Source: Eubacteriaceae bacterium
GTDB taxonomy: Bacteria; Bacillota; Clostridia; Lachnospirales; Lachnospiraceae
Assembly (NCBI GenBank): GCA_910575665.1
Contig: CAJTFB010000003.1
Location: forward strand, 1 to 64,000
DNA: 64,000 nucleotides
Direction of reading: 5' to 3'
The notes beneath the pieces were generated by a model, which did no database searches, was not told the origin of the DNA, and worked only from the letters and a program-made list of their open reading frames with translations. Of this stretch, positions 9,131 through 17,594 are shown in pieces. The translations under genes and the position numbers were made by a program. Each line of letters opens with the position of its first letter. The stretch's first letter is position 1.

Positions 9131-9619
9131 ATGATATTATATCATGGAAGCAATGTGGAAGTACAAAATCCTCGTATTATCACCACTAATAGAGGTTTGG
9201 ATTTTGGATCAGGGTTTTATTTAACATCTGATGTAGAGCAAGCTACACGTTGGTCAATACTCAAAACAAAACGTAGAGGAAGCGGAATGCCGATACTTTC
9301 TGTCTTTGAGTTTGACAATGAGATAGAGAAGAGCGATGTAATTGTTCGCAAATTTAATAAACCTAATCGAGAATGGTTAAATTTTGTTGTAGATAATAGA
9401 AAAGGGCAGTATTCTGGAAAATTATTTGATGTTGTTATAGGACCTGTGGCAAATGATAAGACAATTTTAACTATTAATGACTATATTTCAGGTGCAATTT
9501 CTGAAGAAACTGCCCTCATTTTATTAGAACCAAGTAAATTGACAAATCAGTATGCATTTCTCACCTATGCAGGTTTGCAAACATTGAAGTTTAAGGAGGC
9601 GATAGTAAATGTTAGATAA
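9131..9619 (+). CDS. DUF3990 ADP-ribosyltransferase-like protein (copy 1)
   Basis: A 162-residue DUF3990-type protein. It opens with ILYHGSN, the His-Gly strand of ADP-ribosyltransferase folds, and continues with RGLDFGSGFYLT, whose Tyr fits the second position of an H-Y-E type NAD site; an acidic EE pair near residue 127 may supply the third. The predicted role is transfer of ADP-ribose from NAD to a macromolecule, probably as a toxin or defence effector. No signal peptide. It follows hsdS by 17 bp with AAAGGCGG upstream of the ATG and overlaps the next gene by 11 bases. Family assignment is good; activity and target are inference. Confidence 0.75.
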   Translation: MILYHGSNVEVQNPRIITTNRGLDFGSGFYLTSDVEQATRWSILKTKRRGSGMPILSVFEFDNEIEKSDVIVRKFNKPNREWLNFVVDNRKGQYSGKLFDVVIGPVANDKTILTINDYISGAISEETALILLEPSKLTNQYAFLTYAGLQTLKFKEAIVNVR

Positions 9620-9869
9620 AAGATTAAAAGAACATATGCGACATTATATCAATGCTGAAGTTGCCACTTTAATTGCTGAAAGCCGAAAAATTTCTTCCAT
9701 GGATGGACTGCGTGTTTTTCTTGACTCTAAAACATATAGGATGCTATGTGACGATGAATTAGATTTATGGGAGTTTAGTCCATTGGCGATATATGATATG
9801 TGGGAAAATGAAGTAAGAACAGGGGACCCTGGAAATTCATTATATTTAAGGGGGGATGAAATTGAGTGA
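9609..9869 (+). CDS. Small DUF3990-associated protein
   Basis: An 86-residue acidic, mostly helical protein with no signal or membrane segment. The central FLDSKTYRMLCDDELDLWEFSP resembles short proteins encoded beside DUF3990 genes, where a toxin partner or antitoxin is expected. Its ATG lies inside the end of the ADP-ribosyltransferase-like gene, behind GGAGG. Translation coupling and the tiny size support a paired function, such as neutralising the neighbour. The function is unproven and I cannot name the family with certainty. Confidence 0.6.
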   Translation: MLDKRLKEHMRHYINAEVATLIAESRKISSMDGLRVFLDSKTYRMLCDDELDLWEFSPLAIYDMWENEVRTGDPGNSLYLRGDEIE

Positions 9870-10071
9870 TGAATTTTTATTTATGAATTATCTTCTGGAA
9901 AAGTATGCAACATATAGGGGAATGACGGCGGGCGAAGTTTTGAGAGAATGGGATAGCCATGATATCACACAAAAAATTTACGATTGTTATTGGCAATATC
10001 ATACGGAACGAATCGAAAATGCATTTATAGATATTGATAGTTTACTTGCGAGTGGTAAACATGCATGGTAA
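9862..10071 (+). CDS. DUF3791-like small protein
   Basis: About 69 residues, helical, with the pattern FLFMNYLLEKYATYRGMTAGEV then a C-terminal IDIDSLL. This is like the DUF3791 proteins that accompany DUF3990. I place the start at the TTG at 9862, six bases after AAGGGGGG; an in-frame ATG at 9856 would sit directly on that site. It overlaps the previous gene by 8 bases. It is likely the third member of a DUF3990 toxin-partner set. Identification rests on pattern and context only. Confidence 0.6.
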   Translation: MSDEFLFMNYLLEKYATYRGMTAGEVLREWDSHDITQKIYDCYWQYHTERIENAFIDIDSLLASGKHAW

Positions 10072-10163
10072 ATGAAATTTGCGCCGACGAGCTAAGTTAG
10101 GGAAGTCAAAAATATTCAGTAATTGTTAAAAAAGTTTTGTTTAAGGAAGGAAAAAATAAATAT

Positions 10164-10733
10164 ATGGGAAAAATCATTTTATATCATGGTTCGCCAGACA
10201 AGGATATAGTACCTACCTTTGGTTTTGGAGATGATAAGCACGACTATGGACGGGGATTTTATCTGACAGAAAATTTTGGACTTGCCAAAGAATGGGCAGT
10301 ATGTAGACCAAATGATACGAACGGATGGGTTCATAAGTATGAACTTGATACTGTCGGATTGAAGATACTGGATTTTCAGAAGAAAGATGTTTTGTTCTGG
10401 CTGGCGGAATTGATGAAACATAGAGATGCGGCAGGTTCCAAGAGATATAGAATGTTGGCAAAGAAATTTATTGAAAAGTATGGCACCGACACTTCAGGAT
10501 ATGATATTATAAAAGGCTGGAGAGCAAATGCATCTTATTTTTATATTGCAAAAGAATTTGTTAGAGATAATATTGACCTTGATATACTAGATGAACTTTT
10601 TTCTGTAAATTATGATGAATTCAACGAAAAATATAATCAAAGAGATATTACAGCGAGAAAAAATATGAGAGATTTGGTTAATTCTGATGCTAACAAAGTA
10701 ACGAACGTATTCAGTACATTGTTTGAGAGGTGA
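10164..10733 (+). CDS. DUF3990 ADP-ribosyltransferase-like protein (copy 2)
   Basis: A 189-residue protein that begins MGKIILYHGSPDKDI and continues HDYGRGFYLTENFGLAKEWA, the same His-Gly and Gly-Phe-Tyr-Leu-Thr signature as the gene at 9131, with a different C-terminal half (KGWRANASYFYIAKEFV). The first half is a predicted NAD-binding ADP-ribosyltransferase fold. I chose the ATG at 10164 because it matches the family start; a TTG at 10139 side (10137) is also open in frame. The gene is separated from the first DUF3990 group by about 90 bases without features and is followed after 5 bases by its own small partner. Confidence 0.72.
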   Translation: MGKIILYHGSPDKDIVPTFGFGDDKHDYGRGFYLTENFGLAKEWAVCRPNDTNGWVHKYELDTVGLKILDFQKKDVLFWLAELMKHRDAAGSKRYRMLAKKFIEKYGTDTSGYDIIKGWRANASYFYIAKEFVRDNIDLDILDELFSVNYDEFNEKYNQRDITARKNMRDLVNSDANKVTNVFSTLFER

Positions 10734-10738
10734 TCATA

Positions 10739-11155
10739 ATGCAGGCATATTCAGAGGCATATTTGGATGATGTTGTGGAAAATCAAGGAAGACTCTTTGA
10801 TTTAGTGGCACAAACTTTTCCTGACAAGGATACAAAAGATTTTATCAAAACATATATGACAAGTAAGACGAGGAAGAGCATTGATGAAGCGAAGGCGTAT
10901 GTTAATACAATGGACGCTGAGGAGTTGTGGAAATATTTTGTAGCAACTGAAAATTATACGTTGAAATCTGGTGAAGCGCTTGATGGTTTTATGCCCGATT
11001 GGATTGGAGAATTTTATGCTTATTATCAGTGGTATTATGGTGTACCGAGTTCAGAAATTGTTGATAAGATTCCAATAGAATTTTTGATAAAAGCATATAA
11101 CGGGCTTCATGATTTGGAACTTGATTTGGCAGTGAAAAAAGTGGGTGAGATTTAA
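10739..11155 (+). CDS. Partner protein of DUF3990 copy 2, unknown function
   Basis: A 138-residue acidic protein, probably all helical, without signal peptide or known motif. Trp/Tyr-rich stretches (WIGEFYAYYQWYYG) could form a protein interface. The ATG lies 5 bases after GAGGTGA, which overlaps the stop of the upstream ADP-ribosyltransferase-like gene, so the two are coupled. Proteins of this kind beside DUF3990 genes are candidates for antitoxin or substrate adaptor, which is inference from position alone. It abuts the NADAR remnant, whose ATG follows directly after this stop. Confidence 0.6.
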   Translation: MQAYSEAYLDDVVENQGRLFDLVAQTFPDKDTKDFIKTYMTSKTRKSIDEAKAYVNTMDAEELWKYFVATENYTLKSGEALDGFMPDWIGEFYAYYQWYYGVPSSEIVDKIPIEFLIKAYNGLHDLELDLAVKKVGEI

Positions 11156-11374
11156 ATGCAGATAGTATGTTTTCATAACCCGGATGAGGAAAACGCTACG
11201 AAAACTGCAATTTTAGCAGAGTGTGCTATAAAAGACCGAATATGGGGTATTGGAATGTCCATGCAGAATCCCAATCGCTTTGACAGAACGAAATGGCAGG
11301 GAAAGAATTTGCTGGGGTATACGTTGATGATGGTTCGCGATGGCATTTGTACAGCAGATAGGAGGCATGAATGA
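11156..11374 (+). pseudogene. NADAR-family protein with an internal deletion
   Basis: A 72-residue frame that joins two parts of a NADAR protein. The first residues (IVCFHNPDEEN) look like the family N-terminus. From residue 14 onward (ILAECAIKDRIWGIGM then KWQGKNLLGYTLMMVR) it matches the family C-terminus. About 90 central residues of a normal 150-170 residue protein are missing, but the frame is kept. NADAR proteins have been reported to remove ADP-ribose from guanosine in nucleic acids and to act as antitoxins of DNA ADP-ribosyltransferases, so its presence next to DUF3990 genes is meaningful. With the core gone it is probably inactive. It overlaps hsdR by 4 bases. Confidence 0.6.
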
Positions 11375-14300
11375 GCAATACAGTAAAAAGTGCATCAGAA
11401 AAAGCATATCAAGATAATTTTGTCAGGGAACTGGAGAAGTATAAATGGAAAGCACCAGAAGAGCTGAATGGAAATACTCATGCGGTTACGGTGGATGATT
11501 TAATAACCTTTTGGAGAAAAGAATTAAACCGTATCAATGCGGACCAATTAGAAGGTGTAGAATTGACGGATCATGAGTTTCAACAGGTAATGGCAAAAGT
11601 AAATCAGATTGATAATAGTTATGAAGCTGCCAAGATTCTTTCGGCGGAAAATTCGGTGGGAAAGATAGATGGCATTTACCGGGATGATAATCCCAAGGTA
11701 ACAAGAAAGCAGATTACACTTACCATATTTCGAAAAGCAGAGGTGCGGGGCGGCGACTCCAGTTATAGAATTGCCAGAGAGGTAAAAACTTCGAAGAATA
11801 ACCGATTTGACATTGTGCTTTTGATCAATGGACTGCCACTCATTAATATTGAGCAAAAACGTGTAGATAAAGACTTGAATGAAGCATATTTTCAATTTAA
11901 AAGATATTACAGGGATGGTGAATACTGCAATAATTTTATGGCATTTTCACAGATGATGATTGTTACTACGGAGATAGAAACAAGGTATTTTGCAACGCCG
12001 AAGTCAATAGAGGAATTTAATCCTGCCTTTGTTTTCCATTGGGCAGACGAGAAAAATAAGCCCATAAATGATTACAAAGAAATTGTACAATCATTTTTGA
12101 TGATTCCTATGGCGCATCAGATGGTAGGTGATTATCTCGTGATCGATGAAGCAGAGCAGGAAGAAGATAGACGACATCTGTTACTTCGTCCGTATCAGGT
12201 ATATGCTTTAAGAGCGATTGAAAAGGCTGCCATGGGATATGACAATGAAGAACGTATTCCTCACGGCGGTTTTGTGTGGCATACGACGGGTTCGGGTAAA
12301 ACTATTACCAGTTTTAAGACGGCTTTATTTCTTTCTACACGTGCAGGATTTGATAAGGTTGTTTTTTTAGTTGATAGAAAAGAATTGGATAGTAATACCA
12401 GTAAAAAGTTTAAGGAATATTCAAAGTATGAGCCGGTAGACGTGGATGATACACCGTACACGTATAATCTTATGAAACGATTGGAGAGCAAAGCAGGTTC
12501 CATAATTGTTACAACGACACATAAATTAAGTGCGCTGGTAAAGCACTATCAGGATCAAAAAGATTATCTGGTTGCAGATAAGAAAATTATCTTTATTATT
12601 GACGAGGCCCATCGTACCACGATGGGGGAAATGATGCAGAACATCAAGAATTATTTCAAAAAAAATAGTTTATTTTTCGGTTTTACAGGGACTCCTCTAT
12701 TTGATAAAAATAGTGTGAAAGGTCGGATTAATGAGTATAATGAATTGATTCGGACGACAGAAGGTTTATTCGGACCCAAGCTTCATGAATATACCATTGA
12801 TTCAGCGATTGCAGATGGAAATGTCCTTGGTTTTCACGTGGATTATATTAATACTGGGGAATTTGAAAGTTATGACAAACTTAAGGAACAATTAATAGAG
12901 GCCAAAGTGATAGAGAATCCGGAGATAGCGGAAAGAGACATTGAAAGAGAGGTTATGAAACTTAGTGAATTAGAAGTAGAAAAAGAAACCGTAAAAAGGG
13001 GGATTTTTCAATATCAGGACGAAACCCATATTCCCAAAGTGGTAAGTGAAATTCTTGATAACTGGGAAGTGCAGTCCCAGGACAGATATTTCAATGCGAT
13101 TTTAACTGCGAAATTTAAGACAAGAGTCATTGCGTATTATCATGAGTTTAAGAAGCAGATAAAAAGTAGAGGAATGCAGTTCAATATTGCGATGACCTTT
13201 AGCATTGGAAATGAAAATGGTGATGATTCTGAGGATCATATGCAGGTAGTGCCGGACGAAATATTGGAAGAAATGCTTAAAGATTACGAAGCATTTACAA
13301 ATCTGTCTTTAAGTGTGGAGGACATCAAATCCGGAAGAAAGAATGATTACTTTGAAGATCTGATTGAGAGAACAAAGCGTGGCGGCAGTGGCATAAACAA
13401 AAAGAATATTGATTTGGTGATTGTTGCAGACCAATTGCTGACAGGATATGATTCCAAGAGATTAAATACTCTGTATGTGGACAGAATGTTGGAACTACAG
13501 AGTTTAATTCAAGCGTATTCACGCACAAACCGACTGTTTGGAAAAGAAAAGGAATTCGGTACTATCATCAACTTTCAATATCCTGCCATGACAAAGGAAT
13601 GTGTAGAAGACGCACTAAAATTATATGGAAGTGGTGGTAAAAGTTCAAAAGTATTGGTTGATACATATTTGATTGCGACAGAAAAATTCAAGAATTTCAT
13701 AATAGAGATGGTGGAAATACTACCGGAACCATCGCGATGGAAAGAATTTGAGAACAATCCGAAGGAAAAACGGGCATTTGAAAAGGCATACATGACGGCT
13801 GTGATGCAATGGAATCGTTTGCAACAGTATTATGAATATGCCTGGAGTGATGATACTTTTGGGATAGATGAGCATACATGGAGAAAATATGTAGGTGCAT
13901 ATAAAAACCTGAATCCAGCGGGAGAAGATCAAGATCCGGGAACGGTAATCGTCAGACCTTTGGGAAAGACCAAGTTGATAGACGCCGAAGTGATAAACGC
14001 AGATTATATTTTAAAATTAATTGGCAAAAAGACTTACACTGTTGGAGAAGTTCAATGTGTGGATGATGAAACATTAAGGATCATTTATGAGCAGATCCAG
14101 GAAGTCAGCGATATGGGGGACAGTGTAAAGGCTGAACTGTTAAAGCGTTTTGTAGATGAGGAATTGCTGCAGGGAAAAGTTTTGTCTTCTACTCCCTTTG
14201 ATGCAGCATTTGAACAATGGTGTGACGAGAAAGCGAAGGAATTAGTTGGGCGACTGGCGGCAAAATGGGGATTGGATAAAGAATTGCTGGCTAAAACAGT

Positions 14301-14472
14301 AGAAGCATATAATATATCTGAGCCTGAAAAGATACCATATATGGAAGACCTTATTAAGTCATTGGATTATGAACATGCAGCAGAAAAAGCGGCGAATGTA
14401 TTAGCCCATAACATGGAATTGAGAGGTAAACTTCCGAAAGAAATTAAAGAAATAAGAAGAAAATATTTATAA
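11371..14472 (+). CDS. hsdR: Type I restriction enzyme, ATP-dependent restriction subunit
   Basis: A 1033-residue HsdR, full length for the family. It cuts unmodified DNA after ATP-driven translocation in complex with HsdM and HsdS. The N-terminal nuclease core shows FDIVLL near residue 146 and IEQKR near 160, a PD-(D/E)xK variant with Gln in the linker. The superfamily 2 motor has Walker A TTGSGKT near 306, DEAH near 411 and FTGTP near 438, then LLTGYDSKRLNTLY and QAYSRTNR. The C-terminus is helical. The start has GGAGG 5 bases upstream and overlaps the NADAR remnant as ATGA, so it stays in the operon despite the 2.2-kb insertion between hsdS and hsdR. Confidence 0.94.
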   Translation: MSNTVKSASEKAYQDNFVRELEKYKWKAPEELNGNTHAVTVDDLITFWRKELNRINADQLEGVELTDHEFQQVMAKVNQIDNSYEAAKILSAENSVGKIDGIYRDDNPKVTRKQITLTIFRKAEVRGGDSSYRIAREVKTSKNNRFDIVLLINGLPLINIEQKRVDKDLNEAYFQFKRYYRDGEYCNNFMAFSQMMIVTTEIETRYFATPKSIEEFNPAFVFHWADEKNKPINDYKEIVQSFLMIPMAHQMVGDYLVIDEAEQEEDRRHLLLRPYQVYALRAIEKAAMGYDNEERIPHGGFVWHTTGSGKTITSFKTALFLSTRAGFDKVVFLVDRKELDSNTSKKFKEYSKYEPVDVDDTPYTYNLMKRLESKAGSIIVTTTHKLSALVKHYQDQKDYLVADKKIIFIIDEAHRTTMGEMMQNIKNYFKKNSLFFGFTGTPLFDKNSVKGRINEYNELIRTTEGLFGPKLHEYTIDSAIADGNVLGFHVDYINTGEFESYDKLKEQLIEAKVIENPEIAERDIEREVMKLSELEVEKETVKRGIFQYQDETHIPKVVSEILDNWEVQSQDRYFNAILTAKFKTRVIAYYHEFKKQIKSRGMQFNIAMTFSIGNENGDDSEDHMQVVPDEILEEMLKDYEAFTNLSLSVEDIKSGRKNDYFEDLIERTKRGGSGINKKNIDLVIVADQLLTGYDSKRLNTLYVDRMLELQSLIQAYSRTNRLFGKEKEFGTIINFQYPAMTKECVEDALKLYGSGGKSSKVLVDTYLIATEKFKNFIIEMVEILPEPSRWKEFENNPKEKRAFEKAYMTAVMQWNRLQQYYEYAWSDDTFGIDEHTWRKYVGAYKNLNPAGEDQDPGTVIVRPLGKTKLIDAEVINADYILKLIGKKTYTVGEVQCVDDETLRIIYEQIQEVSDMGDSVKAELLKRFVDEELLQGKVLSSTPFDAAFEQWCDEKAKELVGRLAAKWGLDKELLAKTVEAYNISEPEKIPYMEDLIKSLDYEHAAEKAANVLAHNMELRGKLPKEIKEIRRKYL

Positions 14473-14487
14473 TAAAATAAATCATGC

Positions 14488-14516
14488 AAAAGAGACAACA
14501 GAATGTTGTCTCTTTT
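14488..14516. terminator. Bidirectional terminator after hsdR
   Basis: Perfect 13-bp stem AAAAGAGACAACA / TGTTGTCTCTTTT with loop GAA. The A-run and T-run on both sides allow it to end the hsd transcript rightward and the DUF1048 transcript leftward. Confidence 0.85.
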
Positions 14517-14555
14517 GAAGAAAGGGGGAGAATGGCATATGTTGATCCCACTCCG

Positions 14556-14774
14556 TTACCTCCCCCCTACTGTCTCCCAATCGAACGATTCAATCTTTTG
14601 ATCGAAAATCGCCATATTCCATCCCTCTTCACCGTGGTGATACAGGTATTTTTGAATCTTTTTGAATGCAGTGCGGTAATTTTCTGGCAGTGCTTTTACC
14701 CGTTTCATTTTTTGGCGATAGGCGTTTTTTTCATCCAGATCACCGAAAACAACTTCAAGTATTGATTTGTTCAC
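14556..14774 (-). CDS. DUF1048 family protein
   Basis: A 72-residue protein with the DUF1048 pattern: an acidic helix FGDLDEKNAYRQKMKRV, then PENYRTAFKKIQKYLYHH. These small helical proteins usually sit next to PadR regulators and are thought to modulate them. The start is a GTG with AAAGGAGG 6 bases upstream; it overlaps the PadR stop as GTGA, so the two are co-translated. Extending upstream to an in-frame ATG adds 19 residues with no ribosome site. Function beyond the PadR association is not known. Confidence 0.8.
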   Translation of the reverse strand: MNKSILEVVFGDLDEKNAYRQKMKRVKALPENYRTAFKKIQKYLYHHGEEGWNMAIFDQKIESFDWETVGGR

Positions 14775-15106
14775 CGTGATTCCTCCTTTAACTGATCGAG
14801 TTTTGAAACGATAAAATCCCATTTTTGCCAAAATTTTTGAAGTTCCTTACGCCCGGCATCGTTTAAGGCAAAAAACTTGCGCGGGGGGCCTATATCAGAT
14901 GGTTTTTTTGTTATGTTCACTAAGTTGTTTTTTTCCAATCGGATTAGGATCGTATAAACAGTTCCTTCCACGACGTCTGTAAACCCAAGGGCATTTAGTT
15001 GACGGGTAATCTCATAACCATAAGTTTCTTTTCGGCTGATGATTTCAAGGACACAGCCTTCAAGTATACCCTTTAGCATTTCTGTTAAGTTATCCGTGAC
15101 AGTCAC
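14771..15106 (-). CDS. PadR-family transcriptional regulator
   Basis: A 111-residue PadR regulator with a winged helix: KGILEGCVLEIISRKETYGYEI then LGFTDVVEGTVYTILIRLEKNNLV, ending in a helical dimer segment. Members repress nearby genes and release DNA on binding a small molecule or toxin. It is co-translated with DUF1048. AGGAGG lies directly before the GTG at 15106, so the exact start is unclear; an ATG 27 bases further in is possible. A strong promoter with a dyad just downstream of the -10 lies upstream, which suggests autorepression. No transporter follows, so the regulated target is elsewhere or is this pair alone. Confidence 0.85.
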   Translation of the reverse strand: MTVTDNLTEMLKGILEGCVLEIISRKETYGYEITRQLNALGFTDVVEGTVYTILIRLEKNNLVNITKKPSDIGPPRKFFALNDAGRKELQKFWQKWDFIVSKLDQLKEESR

Positions 15107-15131
15107 CTCCTACTCTGTAACATAGATATGA

Positions 15132-15181
15132 AGTATTACTTAGTACTGCTATATCGTAACACGGAGTAGAAGGGCTGTCAA
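15132..15181 (-). promoter_or_regulatory. Promoter and likely PadR operator
   Basis: Read leftward: TTGACA (15181-15176), 17-base spacer, TACGAT (15158-15153). Immediately downstream AGTATTACTTAGTACT (15132-15147) is an imperfect dyad with AGTA/TACT arms. A regulator bound there would block transcription start, as expected for PadR autoregulation. Confidence 0.65.
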
Positions 15182-15192
15182 GAATTTATTAT

Positions 15193-15219
15193 AAAAAGGC
15201 AGCAGGAAAATTTTCCTGC
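15193..15219 (-). terminator. Terminator of the XRE regulator gene
   Basis: GCAGGAAAA / TTTTCCTGC inverted repeat at 15202-15219 followed, on the minus strand, by TGCC and TTTTT. It lies 66 bases past the stop of the leftward XRE gene and just upstream of the PadR promoter. Confidence 0.65.
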
Positions 15220-15285
15220 CGCTACATGTCCTTTAAGATATTCTAAATCTCTCATTATTCCATTAATATAGGCTGCTTGATTTGT

Positions 15286-15624
15286 CTACTTTTGCAGATT
15301 GTTCTTTGCCAGTTCTCCGGCGATCTCCATCAAGTGCTTAATTAGCTCGATGGTATCTGGGGTAAATTTTTTGATTGTGGAAGTCAGTTCCTGATCATAC
15401 CTGTTTATTTCCCGTCCAAACAGGATGTAGTCCGCCGTAACGTTCAGAGCCTGGCATAGTTTAACCAGTGTCTGGGCAGAAAAGCCTTTATCTTTCATTT
15501 CTATTTCGTATAGAAATTTAGAAGATATTCCCGTCCTGGTTGACAGTAGTTCCCGTGTGTACCCCTTATGTTTTCTTAAACTATAAATTCTTTTTCCCAT
15601 ACCCAGCTTTTCTGTGTGCTTCAT
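15286..15624 (-). CDS. XRE-family DNA-binding regulator
   Basis: A 112-residue protein with an N-terminal helix-turn-helix (GKRIYSLRKHKGYTRELLS, then SKFLYEIEMKDKGFSAQTLVK) and a C-terminal helical tail without a sensor domain. It is a Cro/CI-like regulator, possibly of its own gene or of the divergent pantothenate operon. A ribosome site (GAGGAA) precedes the start. Upstream, GTCGA occurs twice 10 bp apart (15690 and 15700), one helical turn, in the divergent intergenic region; it may be an operator. No phage or plasmid genes flank it. Confidence 0.82.
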   Translation of the reverse strand: MKHTEKLGMGKRIYSLRKHKGYTRELLSTRTGISSKFLYEIEMKDKGFSAQTLVKLCQALNVTADYILFGREINRYDQELTSTIKKFTPDTIELIKHLMEIAGELAKNNLQK

Positions 15625-15734
15625 AATATTCCTCCGTTCACAGTAAATCGTCTATTTTTATAGTATATCATGCGACTTGCGCAGAAATTGTCGAAAAAAG
15701 TCGAACAGAGGAAAAACAATTACAAGACATAGAT

Positions 15735-15763
15735 TTGCATTTTTTTGTCTGATGTGGTATCCT
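15735..15763 (+). promoter_or_regulatory. Promoter of the panG-panB-panC operon
   Basis: TTGCAT at 15735-15740, 17-base spacer, TATCCT at 15758-15763 with TGG before it (extended -10). It lies about 80 bases before panG in the region divergent from the XRE gene. No riboswitch fold was recognised in the leader. Confidence 0.5.
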
Positions 15764-15845
15764 ATGCTTTGAGCGGTATTCGTAGGAAACTGCATCAGAT
15801 GATTATGTGTTGTCACTGCATTCTGAAAGAACGGAAGGTGATAGC

Positions 15846-16730
15846 ATGCAGATAGGTATAATTGGAGCAGGAAAAGTAGGGTGTTCCATGGGCAGATATA
15901 TGCGGGAACATGGACTCTTTTTGGTGGGATATTACAGCAGAAGTATCGACAGCTCGGAAGAAGCTGGGATTTTTACGGATACAAAGGTATTTGAAGATTT
16001 AAGAAGCATTATAATGGCATGTGATATGCTCTGCATCGCCACACCGGATGACGCCATCGCACAGGTGTGGGCAGAGATACGAAGGATATCAGAAGAATTT
16101 CCGGAGACATGCTCATTGGAACACAAGGTACTATGCCATTTCAGTGGCTCATTATCATCTGACGTATTTTCTGGGATTGACAGCACGGGAGCCTCCGGCT
16201 GTTCGATTCATCCTATGTCCGCATTCAGCGACAGATTCACATCGTATTTTAAATTAAAAGAAGTGATTTTTACCATGGAAGGCCAGCCCGAAGCATGCCA
16301 TGTTATGACAGAGGTTTTTTCTCTTTTGGGAAATAAGGTTCTTCAGATCGAGCCGGAGAAGAAGTCCTTATATCATTGTGCCGCCTCTCTTGTGAGCAAT
16401 TTTATGATCGGTCTCTATCAGATGGGACTGGATTTGCTGGAGGAATGTGGAATCGGCAAAGAAGAAGGGGAAGAGCTTATTCAGCCATTGGTGGAGAAAA
16501 ATGTGCATCAGATGCTATGGGATGGAGCGGTGGAAGCGCTGACCGGTCCGATCGAGCGGGGAGATACGGGGACGGTTCAAAAGCATCTGTCGGTGCTTGG
16601 AGAATCGGATGCACAGATTTACCGGCTGCTGGGGCAAAAGGTGCTGGCAGTGGCGGAAGAAAAAAATCCCGAAAGGGATTATGAGGCTATAAGAAATATA
16701 ATAATAGGGAGCGCACCGGATAAAGTGTGA
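15846..16730 (+). CDS. panG: Ketopantoate reductase, PanG-like (Rossmann/DUF2520)
   Basis: A 294-residue NAD(P)-dependent reductase. The Rossmann loop GIIGAGKVG is at residues 4-12. [17 protein letters not shown] and SIHPMSAF follow, and the helical C-terminal domain is of the DUF2520 type. PanE is absent, and this gene directly precedes panB and panC, so it most likely reduces ketopantoate to pantoate as the PanG family does. Start at 15846 is set by GGAAGGTG four bases upstream; an upstream ATG at 15807 lacks a ribosome site. The assignment depends on operon context as much as on motifs. Confidence 0.72.
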   Translation: MQIGIIGAGKVGCSMGRYMREHGLFLVGYYSRSIDSSEEAGIFTDTKVFEDLRSIIMACDMLCIATPDDAIAQVWAEIRRISEEFPETCSLEHKVLCHFSGSLSSDVFSGIDSTGASGCSIHPMSAFSDRFTSYFKLKEVIFTMEGQPEACHVMTEVFSLLGNKVLQIEPEKKSLYHCAASLVSNFMIGLYQMGLDLLEECGIGKEEGEELIQPLVEKNVHQMLWDGAVEALTGPIERGDTGTVQKHLSVLGESDAQIYRLLGQKVLAVAEEKNPERDYEAIRNIIIGSAPDKV

Positions 16731-16749
16731 CTCGATGGAGGCAATGATC

Positions 16750-17577
16750 ATGAAAAATACTGTAATGACATTTCAGAAGGCAAAGGATGAAGGGAACAAG
16801 CTGACGATGCTCACCGCCTATGATTATTCCACCGCGAAGCTGTTTGATGAGGTGGGAGTAAATAGTATTTTGGTGGGAGATTCCCTGGGAAATGTGATCT
16901 TAGGTTATGAAGATACCATCAGTGTGACGATGGAAGATATGATCCATCACGGGGCTGCGGTGGCCAGGGGGGCGAAGGAAGCCCTTGTCATCATTGATAT
17001 GCCATTTATGTCCTATCAGACTTCCGTTTATGATGCCTTGGTGAATGCCGGGCGGCTGATGAAGGAGGGACGGGCGGATGCCGTGAAGCTTGAAGGGGGA
17101 GTTGAGGTGTGTCCCCAGATCAAAGCCATTGTAGAGGCGGGTATTCCAGTCTGCGCCCATATCGGCCTGACGCCGCAGTCCATCAATGCTTTTGGTGGTT
17201 TTAAGGTTCAGGGAAAAAGTGAGGCGGCAGCGAGAAAACTTTTGGAAGATGCCAGGGCGGTGGAGAAGGCGGGAGCTTTTGCTGTGGTGATCGAGGGGAT
17301 ACCGAGGAAGCTGGCAGATAGGATCACAGAACAGCTCAGAATTCCGACTATTGGCATCGGCGCAGGAAATGGATGCGACGGCCAGGTACTTGTGTATCAG
17401 GACATGCTGGGAATGTTTTCTGATTTCACGCCAAAGTTTGTGAAGCGGTTTGCCAATATTGGCGAGGTGATGAAAACGGCGGTGAAGCAGTATATCGGGG
17501 AAGTGCAGAGCGGGGCATTTCCGGCGGAGGAACACGAGTACACAGTAGATGACAGTGTGATCGAGAAATTGTATTGA
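16750..17577 (+). CDS. panB: 3-methyl-2-oxobutanoate hydroxymethyltransferase
   Basis: A 275-residue PanB, full length. It adds a hydroxymethyl group from 5,10-methylenetetrahydrofolate to alpha-ketoisovalerate, giving ketopantoate, in the cytoplasm. Family motifs are clear: [26 protein letters not shown] with the metal-binding Asp, [23 protein letters not shown] and IGIGAG. GGAGG lies 8 bases before the ATG at 16750, which is why I prefer it to the ATG at 16735. It starts 19 bases after panG and overlaps the panC region by no coding sequence. The operon lacks panD, so beta-alanine must come from elsewhere. Confidence 0.96.
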   Translation: MKNTVMTFQKAKDEGNKLTMLTAYDYSTAKLFDEVGVNSILVGDSLGNVILGYEDTISVTMEDMIHHGAAVARGAKEALVIIDMPFMSYQTSVYDALVNAGRLMKEGRADAVKLEGGVEVCPQIKAIVEAGIPVCAHIGLTPQSINAFGGFKVQGKSEAAARKLLEDARAVEKAGAFAVVIEGIPRKLADRITEQLRIPTIGIGAGNGCDGQVLVYQDMLGMFSDFTPKFVKRFANIGEVMKTAVKQYIGEVQSGAFPAEEHEYTVDDSVIEKLY

Positions 17578-17594
17578 GAGAAGGGGAAATTAAG

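Noticed and set aside
16900-17535. Long antisense open frame of 211 codons over panB
   Set aside because: It lies wholly opposite a clear panB gene, has no ribosome site and an implausible composition; it is a shadow of the codon pattern.
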